Assembly (NCBI RefSeq): GCF_011762185.1
Contig: NZ_JAASQJ010000001.1
Span: forward strand, 434,001 to 498,000
Direction: 5' to 3'
Source of the DNA: Dyadobacter arcticus
Lineage (GTDB): Bacteria; Bacteroidota; Bacteroidia; Cytophagales; Spirosomataceae
DNA length: 64,000 nt
The notes under the pieces are model-generated. The model saw nothing but the letters and a program-made list of their open reading frames with translations, searched no databases and was not told the DNA's origin. Positions 1 through 9,055 of this stretch are shown in pieces. The translations under genes and the position numbers were made by a program. Numbering within the stretch: the first letter of the stretch is position 1; each line of letters opens with the position of its first letter.

Positions 1-1
1 T

Positions 2-1999
2 ACGCTGGAAGTTTTGGAAAAAACGCCAGGGGTATCGGTTAATGCAAATGGAGAAATTAGCCTTAATGGTAAAAACGGGGTTTTGGTGCTAATCGACGGC
101 AGAAGTACCTATATGTCGGGTTCCGATCTTGCGGCTTATCTCAAATCTTTACCAGGTGGATTGCTGGATAAGATCGAATTAATAGATAATCCGTCCGCCA
201 AATACGATGCCGCCGGTAATGCAGTCATTGATATCCGACTAAAAAAGACCAGAATAGGCGGATTAACAGGAAGTGTATCAGCAGGGATGAGCCAGGGCAG
301 ATATATGAGGAGCAATGATGCATTAAACCTGAATTATTCATACAAAAAACTAAATGTCTTCGCGAACCTGGGTTACGGGTACGAGAAAAATTACACTCAG
401 GATGTCTTTGACAGACGGTTTTACAACGGATCTTCGAAGCTGTTATCATCTGTGGATTTAACTAATGACCAGGTTTACAAAAACAGGGGTTTCAATGCCA
501 ATTTCGGCCTTGATTTTGCCGCAACTGCGAAAACGACTTATGGTTTGATCTTCAATGTGAATAAGGGAAGAAGAAGTGGGGTGTTTGAATACGAAAGCAA
601 AAACTATGATGCTGCGCATCAATTGGCGGTGACCGGTTCAGGGAGTACCAATGGTGGCGACAAAAGGGATAACAATGGTGTCAATTTCAATATGCTGCAT
701 AAATTCAATCCGGGCGGGAGAGATCTTTCTATCGATATTAATTACCTGCATTATCTCAATAACGGAAATCAACTCTTGCGAAATCGCGCATTTGAGCCGG
801 GTGGCGAGCTTTTGGACCAGGAAGATTTTAGGTATCACGTTCCTTCCGACATTCACATTTATACCGCCAAAGCGGACTACGCACATCCGCTTAAAAGCAA
901 AGCCAAACTGGAAGCGGGTGTTAAGTCCAGTCTGATCAAAACCGATAATGTATTCAATTATTATGATCTGGAAGATGGCGGTGAGATGCTCAACAACACT
1001 CAATCCAATCATTTCAGATACTCGGAAAACATCAACGCCGCTTACCTGAATGGACAGAAATCATGGAGAAAGATAGGTTTGCAATTGGGTCTGAGGGTTG
1101 AGAATACGAATATTGAAGGCAATCAGCTGGGCAATGCTGAAATCGCAGGATCGACCTTTACCAAAAATTATACTGGTCTGTTTCCAAGTGCCTATTTGAG
1201 TTTCAAACCAGATCAAAAAGGGAACAATACTTTGGGGTTAATGGCTGTGAGACGAATTAGCCGGCCTAATTATCAATTACTCAATCCTTTTTTGTTTTTG
1301 CGCGATCAATATACTTACAGCTCGGGCAATCCAAATCTCAACCCGCAATATCAAAGCCGACTGGAATTGAAATACCAGCGCAAACAATGGCTGAACATGG
1401 GTTTGAGCTATAATAAGTTTACAAACTCGATCTTCCCGACAACACAAACCATTGACACGATTTTCGTCAATAAGCCGGACAACATTGCCGGAGGTTTTAT
1501 GGTATTATTAAATACGAGCGTTTCTGCGTCGCTTACCAAATGGTGGTACACGAATACAACTTTACGGTTATCACGGGTTGGGCTGAAAGGAAAGGTGCTG
1601 AATGCGGATCTTGATTTTAAAAGCAATATCGCCAGGCTGGAAGTGAATAATTATTTCACACTTGGCAAAACACTTTCCGCTGAGTTGGGCGGCTATTATG
1701 CAAGCCGCGACTTCACCGGCCAGACTGTCACTAGCGGGATGTACCGGATCAATGCGTCAATACAGAAAAAAATATGGAATGGAAAAGGAAGCATCAGATT
1801 GTCTGCTGAGGATATTTTCCATTCGTGGGTTTATCATAACCGGTCGATTGGGTTGATCAATTCAGAGTATTTCCAGACTAACAGAACAGATACACGGCGA
1901 ATTGGGGTTGCATTTACGTATCGTTTCGGGAAGGATACATTTACCAGAAAACGCAGGCACAATAACAATGCTTCCGACGAGGAAAAAGAAAGGCTTTAA
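2..1999 (+). CDS. TonB-dependent-receptor-like outer membrane beta-barrel protein (5' truncated by window)
   Basis: The reading frame is open from the first bases, so the true start lies left of the window; the TTG at 14 is an internal Leu codon. The first ~80 residues look like the end of a receptor plug: TPGVSVNANGEISLNGKNG, then VLIDGR and NPSAKYDAAGNAVIDI. This pattern is typical of the outer membrane beta-barrel family (OMP_b-brl_3 type) that follows a carboxypeptidase-like domain in Bacteroidota. The rest is alternating amphipathic strands, ending in a barrel-like stretch (GVAFTYRFG) and a basic tail. The role is probably uptake or binding of an unknown ligand at the outer membrane. No SusD partner lies next to it. 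The family call is firm; the substrate is unknown. Confidence 0.85.
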   Translation, partial: TLEVLEKTPGVSVNANGEISLNGKNGVLVLIDGRSTYMSGSDLAAYLKSLPGGLLDKIELIDNPSAKYDAAGNAVIDIRLKKTRIGGLTGSVSAGMSQGRYMRSNDALNLNYSYKKLNVFANLGYGYEKNYTQDVFDRRFYNGSSKLLSSVDLTNDQVYKNRGFNANFGLDFAATAKTTYGLIFNVNKGRRSGVFEYESKNYDAAHQLAVTGSGSTNGGDKRDNNGVNFNMLHKFNPGGRDLSIDINYLHYLNNGNQLLRNRAFEPGGELLDQEDFRYHVPSDIHIYTAKADYAHPLKSKAKLEAGVKSSLIKTDNVFNYYDLEDGGEMLNNTQSNHFRYSENINAAYLNGQKSWRKIGLQLGLRVENTNIEGNQLGNAEIAGSTFTKNYTGLFPSAYLSFKPDQKGNNTLGLMAVRRISRPNYQLLNPFLFLRDQYTYSSGNPNLNPQYQSRLELKYQRKQWLNMGLSYNKFTNSIFPTTQTIDTIFVNKPDNIAGGFMVLLNTSVSASLTKWWYTNTTLRLSRVGLKGKVLNADLDFKSNIARLEVNNYFTLGKTLSAELGGYYASRDFTGQTVTSGMYRINASIQKKIWNGKGSIRLSAEDIFHSWVYHNRSIGLINSEYFQTNRTDTRRIGVAFTYRFGKDTFTRKRRHNNNASDEEKERL

Positions 2000-2103
2000 A
2001 TTGGGCATGGAAGTGGCTCAGATTGTAGTTTATACCTATTCAGATATACGATTTGGGATAAATCAGTTTCTTTTACAACTTGCGCTAATCAACGTAGTGA
2101 GTT

Positions 2104-2946
2104 ATGAAAGGGAAATGTACAGTTCTGATCGTGCTTTTAATGGGCTGTTTACAATTCAGTTTTGCACAGGGGAGATCCGAGTTTGGCAATCGATATATCA
2201 ATCCTTTTGGAGTTGTCAGCGTCACGGCGGGTGTGGGAGTGGCTTACTACATGGGTGATTTGAGTGACGGTATTAATATGAAGCATCTTGGTCTTGGTCC
2301 ATCTTTTTCATTAGGGGGCTTATACCGATTGACAGAGCATATCAGCGCCAGGGGAGAACTTAGGTTTTATCAGGTCTCGGCAGATCAGAAATATTCTAAA
2401 AACTTCCAAAACAACCTCTCTTTCAAAACTTTCAATCCCGACATCAATCTGGGCATTCAAGCGGACCTATTTTCTTTTAACCGGCAGGCTCCCATCAATC
2501 CTTATCTTTTTGGAGGCGCAGGCATGACATTACTAAACCCGAAAGCCAAAATCGACGGCGAATGGGTTAGTCTGGCACCTTTAACAACGGAAGGCGTCAA
2601 GTACAAACGTCTCCCGCTGGTTTTTACTGCTGGCATAGGCGTGTCCTATAAAACAACCGAACGTTTAAGTCTGGGTGTCGAACTCTGCAACAATTTTCTC
2701 AATTCCGATTATCTGGACGATGTAAGCACCGTTTACCCCAATCCGGACCAGCTGCCCAATGACCTGGCAATCAGGCTTTCGGACCGTGCACCTGAAATAG
2801 GTGAGCAGCCACGGCAACCCGGCTTCAACCGCGGAAGTGCGAAAAGCAAAGACAGCTACCTATTTTTGCAGGTAAAAGCCAGTTACATGATTGGTAACCG
2901 GATGCAGGCTTTGGAAAGAAGGAAAACACGCTGTCCGAAATTTTAA
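2104..2946 (+). CDS. Secreted outer-membrane beta-barrel protein (DUF6089-like)
   Basis: The 280-residue protein begins with a signal peptide (basic MKGK, hydrophobic core, cleavage near SFAQ at about residue 21). The mature part is Gly/aromatic-rich and alternating, with motifs such as AGVGVAYYMGDLSD, LFGGAGMTLLNPK and FTAGIGVSYKTTERLSLGVE. These are typical of small eight-stranded porin-like barrels common in Bacteroidota. It follows the receptor gene by about 100 bp on the same strand and may be cotranscribed. The C-terminus, rich in Arg/Lys, runs slightly past the last strand. It is probably structural or adhesion related; no specific function can be read. Confidence 0.75.
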   Translation: MKGKCTVLIVLLMGCLQFSFAQGRSEFGNRYINPFGVVSVTAGVGVAYYMGDLSDGINMKHLGLGPSFSLGGLYRLTEHISARGELRFYQVSADQKYSKNFQNNLSFKTFNPDINLGIQADLFSFNRQAPINPYLFGGAGMTLLNPKAKIDGEWVSLAPLTTEGVKYKRLPLVFTAGIGVSYKTTERLSLGVELCNNFLNSDYLDDVSTVYPNPDQLPNDLAIRLSDRAPEIGEQPRQPGFNRGSAKSKDSYLFLQVKASYMIGNRMQALERRKTRCPKF

Positions 2947-2962
2947 GTTATTCAAAATCAAT

Positions 2963-3481
2963 ATGTTAAAGCCAAAATTACCCTATCAGTCTGAAGTGAC
3001 CATGACCGAAATGGTACTTCCCAACGATACCAATACATTAAACAATCTGATGGGAGGGAGGCTTTTGCATTGGATGGACATTTGTGCCGCTATCTCCGCA
3101 CAAAAGCATTCGAACCGGATTGTGGTCACGGCATCGGTGGACAATGTATCATTCACTGAGCCTATCCGTCTTGGTAACATTGTGACTATGCGCGCAAAAG
3201 TCACCCGGTCTTTCAATTCCTCCATGGAAGTTTTTCTCGAAGTGTGGGCGGAGGATATTCCTGCGGGTCTGCGCATCAGTACAAACCGTGCTTTTTACAC
3301 ATTCGTTGCCGTGGATCAAAACGGCCGGCCCATTGAAGTCCCAGCTTTGGAACCAGAGACTGACGAAGAAAAAGAGCTGCATTTAAGCGCCTTGCGCCGC
3401 AGGCAATTAAGGCTTGTGCTGGCCGGCCGCATGAGTCCCACTGAGGCTACGGAATTGAAAGCGCTTTTTCAAGTCGCATAA
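2963..3481 (+). CDS. Acyl-CoA thioesterase, hotdog fold (YciA/BFIT type)
   Basis: The protein is a single hotdog-domain thioesterase that should hydrolyse acyl-CoA to free fatty acid and CoA in the cytoplasm. The diagnostic stretch is NTLNNLMGGRLLHWMDICAA, the asparagine/Gly-Gly helix of the family, followed by VVTASVDNVSFTEPIRLG. The ATG at 2963 (MLKPKLPYQ) is chosen over an upstream in-frame start at 2891, because the latter overlaps the previous gene and adds unconserved residues. The length of 172 aa fits the family. The C-terminal ~40 residues are Arg/Glu-rich and helical. The chain length preferred cannot be read from sequence. Confidence 0.88.
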   Translation: MLKPKLPYQSEVTMTEMVLPNDTNTLNNLMGGRLLHWMDICAAISAQKHSNRIVVTASVDNVSFTEPIRLGNIVTMRAKVTRSFNSSMEVFLEVWAEDIPAGLRISTNRAFYTFVAVDQNGRPIEVPALEPETDEEKELHLSALRRRQLRLVLAGRMSPTEATELKALFQVA

Positions 3482-3534
3482 GTTAATCCGCTCGGCATAA
3501 TTCGGTAATTTTGCGGGATCAACCCTTTATTACT

Positions 3535-3903
3535 ATGCCGAAAGAAATCATATTTTCAGATAAAGCACCTGCCCCGATCGGCCCTTACAGCCAGGCCGTA
3601 AAAGTAAATGGCACCGTATACGTGTCCGGGCAAATAGCCGCAGACATTTCCAAATCAGGCGATATCAAAGCGGAAACGGGTTTGGTCATGCAAAATATCG
3701 GACATATCCTCGGAGCCGCAAAACTGGGATTTCAGAATGTAGTGAAAGCCAGCATCTTCCTTCGTGACATGAATGACTTTGCGGCTGTCAACGAAATTTA
3801 TGGGAGCTTTTTTACCAAAGACCCCCCAGCCCGGGAAACCGTCCAAGTAACACGATTGCCGAGGGATGTTAATGTGGAGATTTCGGTGATTGCGATTGAG
3901 TAA
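3535..3903 (+). CDS. ridA: RidA family enamine/imine deaminase
   Basis: The 122-residue protein is a typical RidA/YjgF member, which hydrolyses reactive 2-aminoacrylate and other imines formed by PLP enzymes. Visible family motifs are APAPIGPYSQAV at the N-terminus, VYVSGQIA, and the C-terminal PARETVQVTRLPRDVNVEI, which carries the substrate carboxylate-binding Arg and the trailing Glu. The start is the ATG at 3535; the earlier in-frame start at 3511 falls in the leader. The trimeric cytoplasmic enzyme is housekeeping. The gene stands 54 bp after the thioesterase and may share its transcript. An inverted repeat array follows the stop. Confidence 0.93.
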   Translation: MPKEIIFSDKAPAPIGPYSQAVKVNGTVYVSGQIAADISKSGDIKAETGLVMQNIGHILGAAKLGFQNVVKASIFLRDMNDFAAVNEIYGSFFTKDPPARETVQVTRLPRDVNVEISVIAIE

Positions 3904-3906
3904 GAA

Positions 3907-4040
3907 AGTCATTATTGGTTAGTATTAGTCATTTGTAGTCATTGATGGTCATTTATAGTCATTAATAGTTTTTTCAGATACAGAAACAACAAATGACTAT
4001 CAATGACAAATAATGAACATTAATGACCATCAATGACAAA
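3907..4040. repeat. Inverted pair of 10-bp tandem repeat arrays
   Basis: The left arm (3907-3970) has a strict 10-bp period, with units AGTCATTATT, AGTCATTTGT, AGTCATTGAT, GGTCATTTAT and AGTCATTAAT. The right arm (3991-4040) has the same period in reverse complement: AAATGACTAT, CAATGACAAA, TAATGAACAT, TAATGACCAT and CAATGACAAA. The 16-mer GTCATTGATGGTCATT at 3938-3953 is exactly complementary to 4022-4037. The two arms are separated by about 20 bp and could form a long hairpin between ridA and gltX. There is no coding potential. Confidence 0.85.
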
Positions 4041-4056
4041 ATTTAAATATTACTAA

Positions 4057-5616
4057 GTGACGAAAATGACCAAAACACCCGTTAGAGTAAGATTTGCCCC
4101 TAGCCCAACTGGGCCGCTGCATGCGGGGGGTGTGCGTACTGCTTTGTATAACTATCTGTTTGCGCGCCAGCAGGGTGGACAAATGCTGCTGCGAATTGAA
4201 GATACAGACCAAAACCGGTTTGTGCCGGGCGCAGAAGCATATATACTCGAAGCATTGGAATGGCTGGGGATTGAAATCGACGAAGGCCCTAAGCAGGGAG
4301 GCCCGCACGCACCTTACCGCCAGTCCGAAAGAAAGGAAATGTATCGCGAATACGCGGACAGGCTTATCACAGAAGGGAAAGCTTACTATGCTTTTGATAC
4401 TCCCGAGCAATTGGATGACATGCGTAAACGGCTGGAAGCTGCGAAAGTAGCGGCTGCGCAATACAACGCCATCACGCGGATGGAAATGACAAATTCGCTG
4501 ACATTATCTCAGGAAGAAACAGCCGCACGTCTTGAAAGTGGCGACGCGTATGTGATCCGGATGAAGATTATGCCGAAAGAAGACATTCGGTTCAATGATC
4601 TGATCCGAGGGTGGGTAGTGGTGCATTCATCTCAGATTGATGATAAGGTATTGTTGAAATCCGATGGCATGCCGACTTACCATTTGGCCAATATTGTAGA
4701 CGATCATTTGATGGGCATTACCCATGTGATCCGTGGTGAGGAATGGCTCCCATCCGCGCCATTGCATGTTTTACTTTATCGTTATCTTGGTTGGGAAAGT
4801 ACTATGCCCCAGTTTGCACATCTTCCTTTATTACTAAAACCAGACGGTAACGGTAAACTTTCGAAACGTGATGCTGATCTGGGCGGTTTCCCGATTTTTC
4901 CATTGGAATGGACAGATCCGGTGAGCGGCGAGAAGGCAAAGGGCTTCCGTGAGGAAGGTTACCTCCCCGACGCAACTGCAAATTTCCTGGCGCTTTTAGG
5001 TTGGAACGCAGGAACCGAGCAAGAAATATTTAGTATGGAACAGCTGATCAGTCTGTTCAGTTTTGATCGCGTGCATAAAGCTGGGGCGAGGTTTGATATT
5101 CAGAAAGGCAATTGGTTTAATCAGCAATATTTGAAAATGCTGGATGATGCGGAAGTGATCCAGACATTGAAACCGCTGTATCTGGCCAAAGAAATAGTCT
5201 TATCGGATGAACAATTGGCGCAGATTGTACATTTATTAAAAGACAGGGTACATTTCGTCAAGGAGATCGTAACAGAGTCGCTCTTTTTGTTTGATGCGCC
5301 TGATACTTATGATCCCGATGTGGCTCTTAAAAAATGGAACGAAGAGGCGATTAACGCTATTTCAGGATTGAAGGATGCATTAAACGGTTTTAGCGGAGAC
5401 TTTATGGCCCATGATATCAAGGAATTGATCTTTGCAACAATGGAGTCTCTGGGAATTAAAATGGGCAAGATCATGCAGGCGCTTCGTTTGGCGCTGACCG
5501 GAGCGGGAGTAGGCCCTGATCTGATGATCATTATGGAAATTCTTGGTAAAAAAGAGGTGATAATGCGGCTGGAAAATGCGCTGAACCGTTTATCCGCGCA
5601 AATTAGGCTGGCATAG
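4057..5616 (+). CDS. gltX: Glutamyl-tRNA synthetase
   Basis: The class I aminoacyl-tRNA synthetase charges tRNA-Glu. The HIGH-box region is seen as APSPTGPLHAGG near residue 12, with the usual LRIEDTDQNR after it. The KMSKS equivalent is KLSKRD near residue 264. The C-terminal helical anticodon-binding region ends in ALRLALTGAGVGPDL, a common GltX motif. The total length, about 516-519 aa, is normal for Bacteroidota. The start is either GTG 4057 or ATG 4066; the second (MTKTPVRVRFAPSP) matches the family better. There is no clear Shine-Dalgarno, as expected in this phylum. The decamer inverted-repeat array lies directly upstream and may affect the leader. Confidence 0.97.
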   Translation: MTKMTKTPVRVRFAPSPTGPLHAGGVRTALYNYLFARQQGGQMLLRIEDTDQNRFVPGAEAYILEALEWLGIEIDEGPKQGGPHAPYRQSERKEMYREYADRLITEGKAYYAFDTPEQLDDMRKRLEAAKVAAAQYNAITRMEMTNSLTLSQEETAARLESGDAYVIRMKIMPKEDIRFNDLIRGWVVVHSSQIDDKVLLKSDGMPTYHLANIVDDHLMGITHVIRGEEWLPSAPLHVLLYRYLGWESTMPQFAHLPLLLKPDGNGKLSKRDADLGGFPIFPLEWTDPVSGEKAKGFREEGYLPDATANFLALLGWNAGTEQEIFSMEQLISLFSFDRVHKAGARFDIQKGNWFNQQYLKMLDDAEVIQTLKPLYLAKEIVLSDEQLAQIVHLLKDRVHFVKEIVTESLFLFDAPDTYDPDVALKKWNEEAINAISGLKDALNGFSGDFMAHDIKELIFATMESLGIKMGKIMQALRLALTGAGVGPDLMIIMEILGKKEVIMRLENALNRLSAQIRLA

Positions 5617-5690
5617 TTGTGTTAGAACCGTACGATCAAATTCTTTTCATGCAGGATTGATCATTACATATTTTCGTAAACGTTGAACAA

Positions 5691-5936
5691 ATGGCTAAGA
5701 AGAAACAAAGCGACACCTCGAAACCTGCTGCTGAAAAGCCCAGGGTGCACAAAGACCTGGATGGTTTCAATATTCAGATCAATTCATTTGGCGAAATCAC
5801 TACCAGTTTTGATATGGACCGCATCAACGAGTTCCTGAACAAGAATGTGGATGATAAAAAGCTTCGTGACCGCGAAGATATCCCAGGCCGGAAAACGAAG
5901 AAATTAAAAAAGAAAACGTCTGAGGAAGAGGAGTAA
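5691..5936 (+). CDS. Small charged conserved-type protein, unknown function
   Basis: The product is 81 aa, very rich in Lys, Asp and Glu, with a Lys-rich head (MAKKKQ) and a basic-then-acidic tail (RKTKKLKKKTSEEEE). The middle holds a short ordered segment, FNIQINSFGEITTSFDMDRINEFLN. There is no signal peptide and no membrane segment. It lies between gltX and the AIM24 gene on the same strand, with about 75 and 50 bp gaps. The codon use and clean start/stop make it a likely real gene. Similar small proteins are widespread in Cytophagales, but I know no function for them. Confidence 0.7.
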   Translation: MAKKKQSDTSKPAAEKPRVHKDLDGFNIQINSFGEITTSFDMDRINEFLNKNVDDKKLRDREDIPGRKTKKLKKKTSEEEE

Positions 5937-5988
5937 CCAGTTTGTAAGTAATCCCAATTTACCATCCATTTAACCTTTACGAAAAGAG

Positions 5989-6768
5989 ATGATCTCACAC
6001 GAAATTGACTACAAAATTATCGGCGACGATATTCAGGTCGTTGAAATTGAACTTGATCCAAACGAAACTGTCATTGCGGAAGCTGGCGCCATGCTTTTTA
6101 TGGAGGACGGCATTCAGTTCCAAACCAAAATGGGCGACGGATCGGAAGCGAACCAAAGCGTTATGGGGAAGATTTTCCAGGCCGGAACACGTCTGATTAC
6201 AGGCGAATCGCTTTTTATGACGCATTTTACCAACCATGGCGCGGGCAAGAAAAAGGTAGCATTTGCTGCACCTTATCCGGGTACCGTTATGCCAATTGAC
6301 CTTTCTAAAATTTACGGCAATGAGCTGATCGTTCAAAAAGACGGTTTTCTTTGCGCAGCGATGGGTACCAGCATGAAAATCCACTTCAACCAGCGTTTTG
6401 GCTCCGGGCTTTTCGGTGGAGAGGGCTTTATCCTGCAAAAAATCAAAGGTGACGGACTGGCGTTTGTGCATGCAGGTGGAGTGGTCATTGAACGCTCGCT
6501 TAATAATGAAACACTTCGGGTCGATACGGGTTGTGTAGTTGCATTTGAGCAATCGTTGAGTTTTGACATTCAACGTTCCGGCGGTTTAAAATCGATGGTT
6601 TTTGGTGGAGAGGGAATGTTCCTGGCTACATTAAGAGGAACTGGCCGGTGCTGGATCCAGTCCATGCCGATTTCAAAGCTCATTCAACGACTTTCCGTAA
6701 TGGGGCCTAATTCACGCAAAGAAGGCGGTTCAATTATTGGCGGATTAGGGACTTTATTCGAAGATTAA
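5989..6768 (+). CDS. AIM24 family protein (TIGR00266 type)
   Basis: The 259-aa protein belongs to the AIM24/TIGR00266 family, a beta-rich fold related to tryptophan RNA-binding attenuator-like domains. The visible signatures are [15 protein letters not shown] near the N-terminus, the glycine-rich [19 protein letters not shown] in the middle, and [20 protein letters not shown] in the last third. It is predicted to be cytoplasmic. The bacterial function is unknown; in yeast, Aim24 is mitochondrial, but that says little here. It is followed by a strong hairpin with a T-run, so it is probably the last gene of the + strand block. Confidence 0.88.
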   Translation: MISHEIDYKIIGDDIQVVEIELDPNETVIAEAGAMLFMEDGIQFQTKMGDGSEANQSVMGKIFQAGTRLITGESLFMTHFTNHGAGKKKVAFAAPYPGTVMPIDLSKIYGNELIVQKDGFLCAAMGTSMKIHFNQRFGSGLFGGEGFILQKIKGDGLAFVHAGGVVIERSLNNETLRVDTGCVVAFEQSLSFDIQRSGGLKSMVFGGEGMFLATLRGTGRCWIQSMPISKLIQRLSVMGPNSRKEGGSIIGGLGTLFED

Positions 6769-6788
6769 TCAGCATTACAAATACTTGC

Positions 6789-6820
6789 AAAGGCAGGCGC
6801 GAAGGTGTCTGCCTTTTTTT
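6789..6820 (+). terminator. Intrinsic terminator after the AIM24 gene
   Basis: An 8-bp perfect stem, AAAGGCAG (6789-6796) with CTGCCTTT (6809-6816), encloses a 12-nt loop and continues into a run of T to 6820. It stands between convergent genes and ends the + strand block. Confidence 0.8.
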
Positions 6821-6825
6821 ATGTG

Positions 6826-8919
6826 CTATCTGAAAAGAACATTCTGGGTTTTCACCTCCGAATCATTTACAATCCTGAAAATGTAATTCCCGGCAGGCAA
6901 TGCATACACCGGCCTTACAGATATCAAACCCACTACTTCCCGATCAGAAACGGTGATAGGGTGCTCTCTCCCGGTAATGTCGAAAAGGGAATATTGGAAT
7001 GGGGCGTCCATTTGTGGATTTAGGTAAAATTGTTGTTCGGAAACAGGATTTGGAAAAACTATCAACTCATCCGGGCCTCCGTTCTGAAAAATCGTGACTA
7101 CGGTCGAATAGGTTGTTTTGCCATCAAGATATTCCATTTTAAGTCGGTAAAAAATGGCGTTTTCACCCAGGTTTTTATCAGAATAGCCATAAACCTGTGA
7201 TTGACTAGGCGGGCTTTCAAACTCCTGCAAATCAGAATAACGATATCCGTCGATCGTTTTCTGCAAAACCATTCTACTGAGTTGCGGATTGCTTGCCAAA
7301 AGCCATGAGATATGTATATCCGTTCCAATCAAACGCGCCTGAATGTTGTTTACAAATTCAATGCTTTTGTGGTTGTGATCAATATAAAATGAGTCCGAAA
7401 CGCTACCAGGAAGCACTTTTCCGGGAATCGGCGTTCCCGAATTCACAGCGTTCGTCCCTGTCAATCGAATGCGATAAGTTCCGTTAGGCAAGTCAGCAGG
7501 AAGGTTGATTTGTACGGAATTGTCTTTGCCAGAGCCTGCGGTGCTCACAAATTGTCCGTTTCTATCCATTAGCTCTGCTTGCACGAAAATATTTCCCGAA
7601 ATCTGACCAGTCAGACGATAAGGTAGGGAGAAAGTGGCCCCCGGGAAAAGTCTGGCAGGTGTTACGCCGGTGTGAATGGAATATTCTAGCTGGTGGGGTA
7701 TCAATTTTTTTACTATTGAATCGGATAAGCTCCGGTTCCATGCCGATGCGGCCAATGTCAGACCCTGGATACCTCCTGTAATGTTTTCAAAATGCTCGGA
7801 CGGAGGTCTGGGAATCTGAATCGTGTCCAGGTATGGGCCTTTGAAAACATTAAAATTTTTGATTTCGGATAAGCGGTTTTGCGCGTTTAAAACAGGCAGG
7901 TACGGATCTTTCATTCGGTTGCTTGCCGAGTTACGGGCAATAAGCCAGGGGACGTTATAGCCAGCGTCAGTCCGGCTGTTTTGAATGAGTGTGCGGATAT
8001 TGGTAAAATAATCTTCTTCCTTAAAACCCAATTGGGCATCGTTTTCTCCGTGCGACCATAAAATTGCCCTGAGCCCTGTTGAAGAAGTTTGGTAGCGAAG
8101 TGTGTTGACAATATTGCTATACGGCTGCCGGTTCGGCCAGAATTTGCCAACGTATAAGTTGTAGGCATCCTTTCCGGAACCGGCATCACGATAATTTTCA
8201 GAGTTAGCTGCTGCCCAGGCGGCATTGAAAAACAAGACCGGAGTTTTCCACCTTTTAGAAAGCATATCCCCTAATTCTCCCCAATACCAAGAAGCTTCGC
8301 CGCCTGGAAAAATAAAATGATCTTTTTCCAAAACGCTGAACGTGGGAATTTGCATCGGGACATCGGGCGCAACGGTGATATTTTCTCTGTTAAGCGTTTT
8401 ATTGACCGCGTTAAATGAAATCACGGAGCTGGAAGCAGATTTCGAACCGAGGCCGGGCAGGCCCATTGCATTTGAATTACCTGCAACCAGAAAGACTTCC
8501 CCTACACCCACACGCGCGACAATAATCGAATCTTGAAATCCTAAAAGGGTAGAACCTATTAGTTTTAGCTGATACCATCCGGTTTCAGCGTGAAAGGTTG
8601 TGTTAAGAAATCCCTGGCGAACCTGATCTTCATCGAATAGCCATTCTTTCGCCTTATGCACATTACCTTCAACGGGCGTGAGGTGAGCCTTTATTTGAGA
8701 ATAAGGAAAGTAGGCGTAGGCTGTTACAGATAAGGTTGCAAATCCGGCCGAATCCCGTTGAATCACCTGGTTATTGGTGGGAGAAGTAATGTTGAGCTGT
8801 GCATAAAGATTGCCCACAGCAATGGACAAAGAGAAAATCGAAATAAGTAGAAGTCGATGTGCCGGCCGCCTGAAACGATTTATGAAACTGTTTATAAAAA
8901 TCCTTTCCCCCATTTCCAT
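6826..8919 (-). CDS. Secreted SASA/SGNH-type carbohydrate esterase with T9SS sorting domain
   Basis: After a signal peptide (hydrophobic LLLISIFSLSIAVG, cleavage near NLYAQ) comes a central domain resembling sialate O-acetylesterase (SASA/DUF303). It has the block I motif VAGNSNAMGLPG and a later SHGENDAQLG block. The C-terminus is a type IX secretion signal: DELIVFPNPVSEQQF, FDITGRE and a final LPAGNYIFRIV. It should be exported and anchored or released at the cell surface, where it would remove O-acyl groups from a glycan. ATG 8919 is chosen because the longer start (9009) runs through a strong hairpin at 8998-9037 and adds a non-secretory leader. It lies just after SusD, so it is probably part of the same utilisation locus. 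The block I Ser sits in an N-S-N context, so activity needs testing. Confidence 0.82.
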   Translation of the reverse strand: MEMGERIFINSFINRFRRPAHRLLLISIFSLSIAVGNLYAQLNITSPTNNQVIQRDSAGFATLSVTAYAYFPYSQIKAHLTPVEGNVHKAKEWLFDEDQVRQGFLNTTFHAETGWYQLKLIGSTLLGFQDSIIVARVGVGEVFLVAGNSNAMGLPGLGSKSASSSVISFNAVNKTLNRENITVAPDVPMQIPTFSVLEKDHFIFPGGEASWYWGELGDMLSKRWKTPVLFFNAAWAAANSENYRDAGSGKDAYNLYVGKFWPNRQPYSNIVNTLRYQTSSTGLRAILWSHGENDAQLGFKEEDYFTNIRTLIQNSRTDAGYNVPWLIARNSASNRMKDPYLPVLNAQNRLSEIKNFNVFKGPYLDTIQIPRPPSEHFENITGGIQGLTLAASAWNRSLSDSIVKKLIPHQLEYSIHTGVTPARLFPGATFSLPYRLTGQISGNIFVQAELMDRNGQFVSTAGSGKDNSVQINLPADLPNGTYRIRLTGTNAVNSGTPIPGKVLPGSVSDSFYIDHNHKSIEFVNNIQARLIGTDIHISWLLASNPQLSRMVLQKTIDGYRYSDLQEFESPPSQSQVYGYSDKNLGENAIFYRLKMEYLDGKTTYSTVVTIFQNGGPDELIVFPNPVSEQQFYLNPQMDAPFQYSLFDITGREHPITVSDREVVGLISVRPVYALPAGNYIFRIVNDSEVKTQNVLFR

Positions 8920-8997
8920 ATGCTCTTTGGAACTTCTACAACGCTTCAATTTAAATGAAATTGGAGCCAGTTTAGCAATTGAACCGATTTGAAAAGA

Positions 8998-9037
8998 GAA
9001 ATCCGGCAAGAAAGCACTTGCTTTCCCGCCGGATTTC
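8998..9037 (-). terminator. Two-tier hairpin downstream of susD
   Basis: The outer stem GAAATCCGGC (8998-9007) pairs perfectly with GCCGGATTTC (9028-9037). An inner stem, GAAAGC with GCTTTC around an ACTT loop, stacks inside it. It sits 18 bp after the SusD stop and before the esterase start. It could terminate or attenuate the SusCD transcript, reducing expression of the downstream esterase, or protect the 3' end of the message. Confidence 0.7.
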
Positions 9038-9055
9038 TAAAAAAAATATTACTAA

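Noticed and set aside
14..16. TTG at the left edge as a start codon
   Set aside because: The frame is open before it and the protein begins in the middle of a receptor plug domain.
3907..4040. CRISPR-like array
   Set aside because: Units are 10 bp, contiguous, and inverted in the second half, with no spacers and no cas genes.
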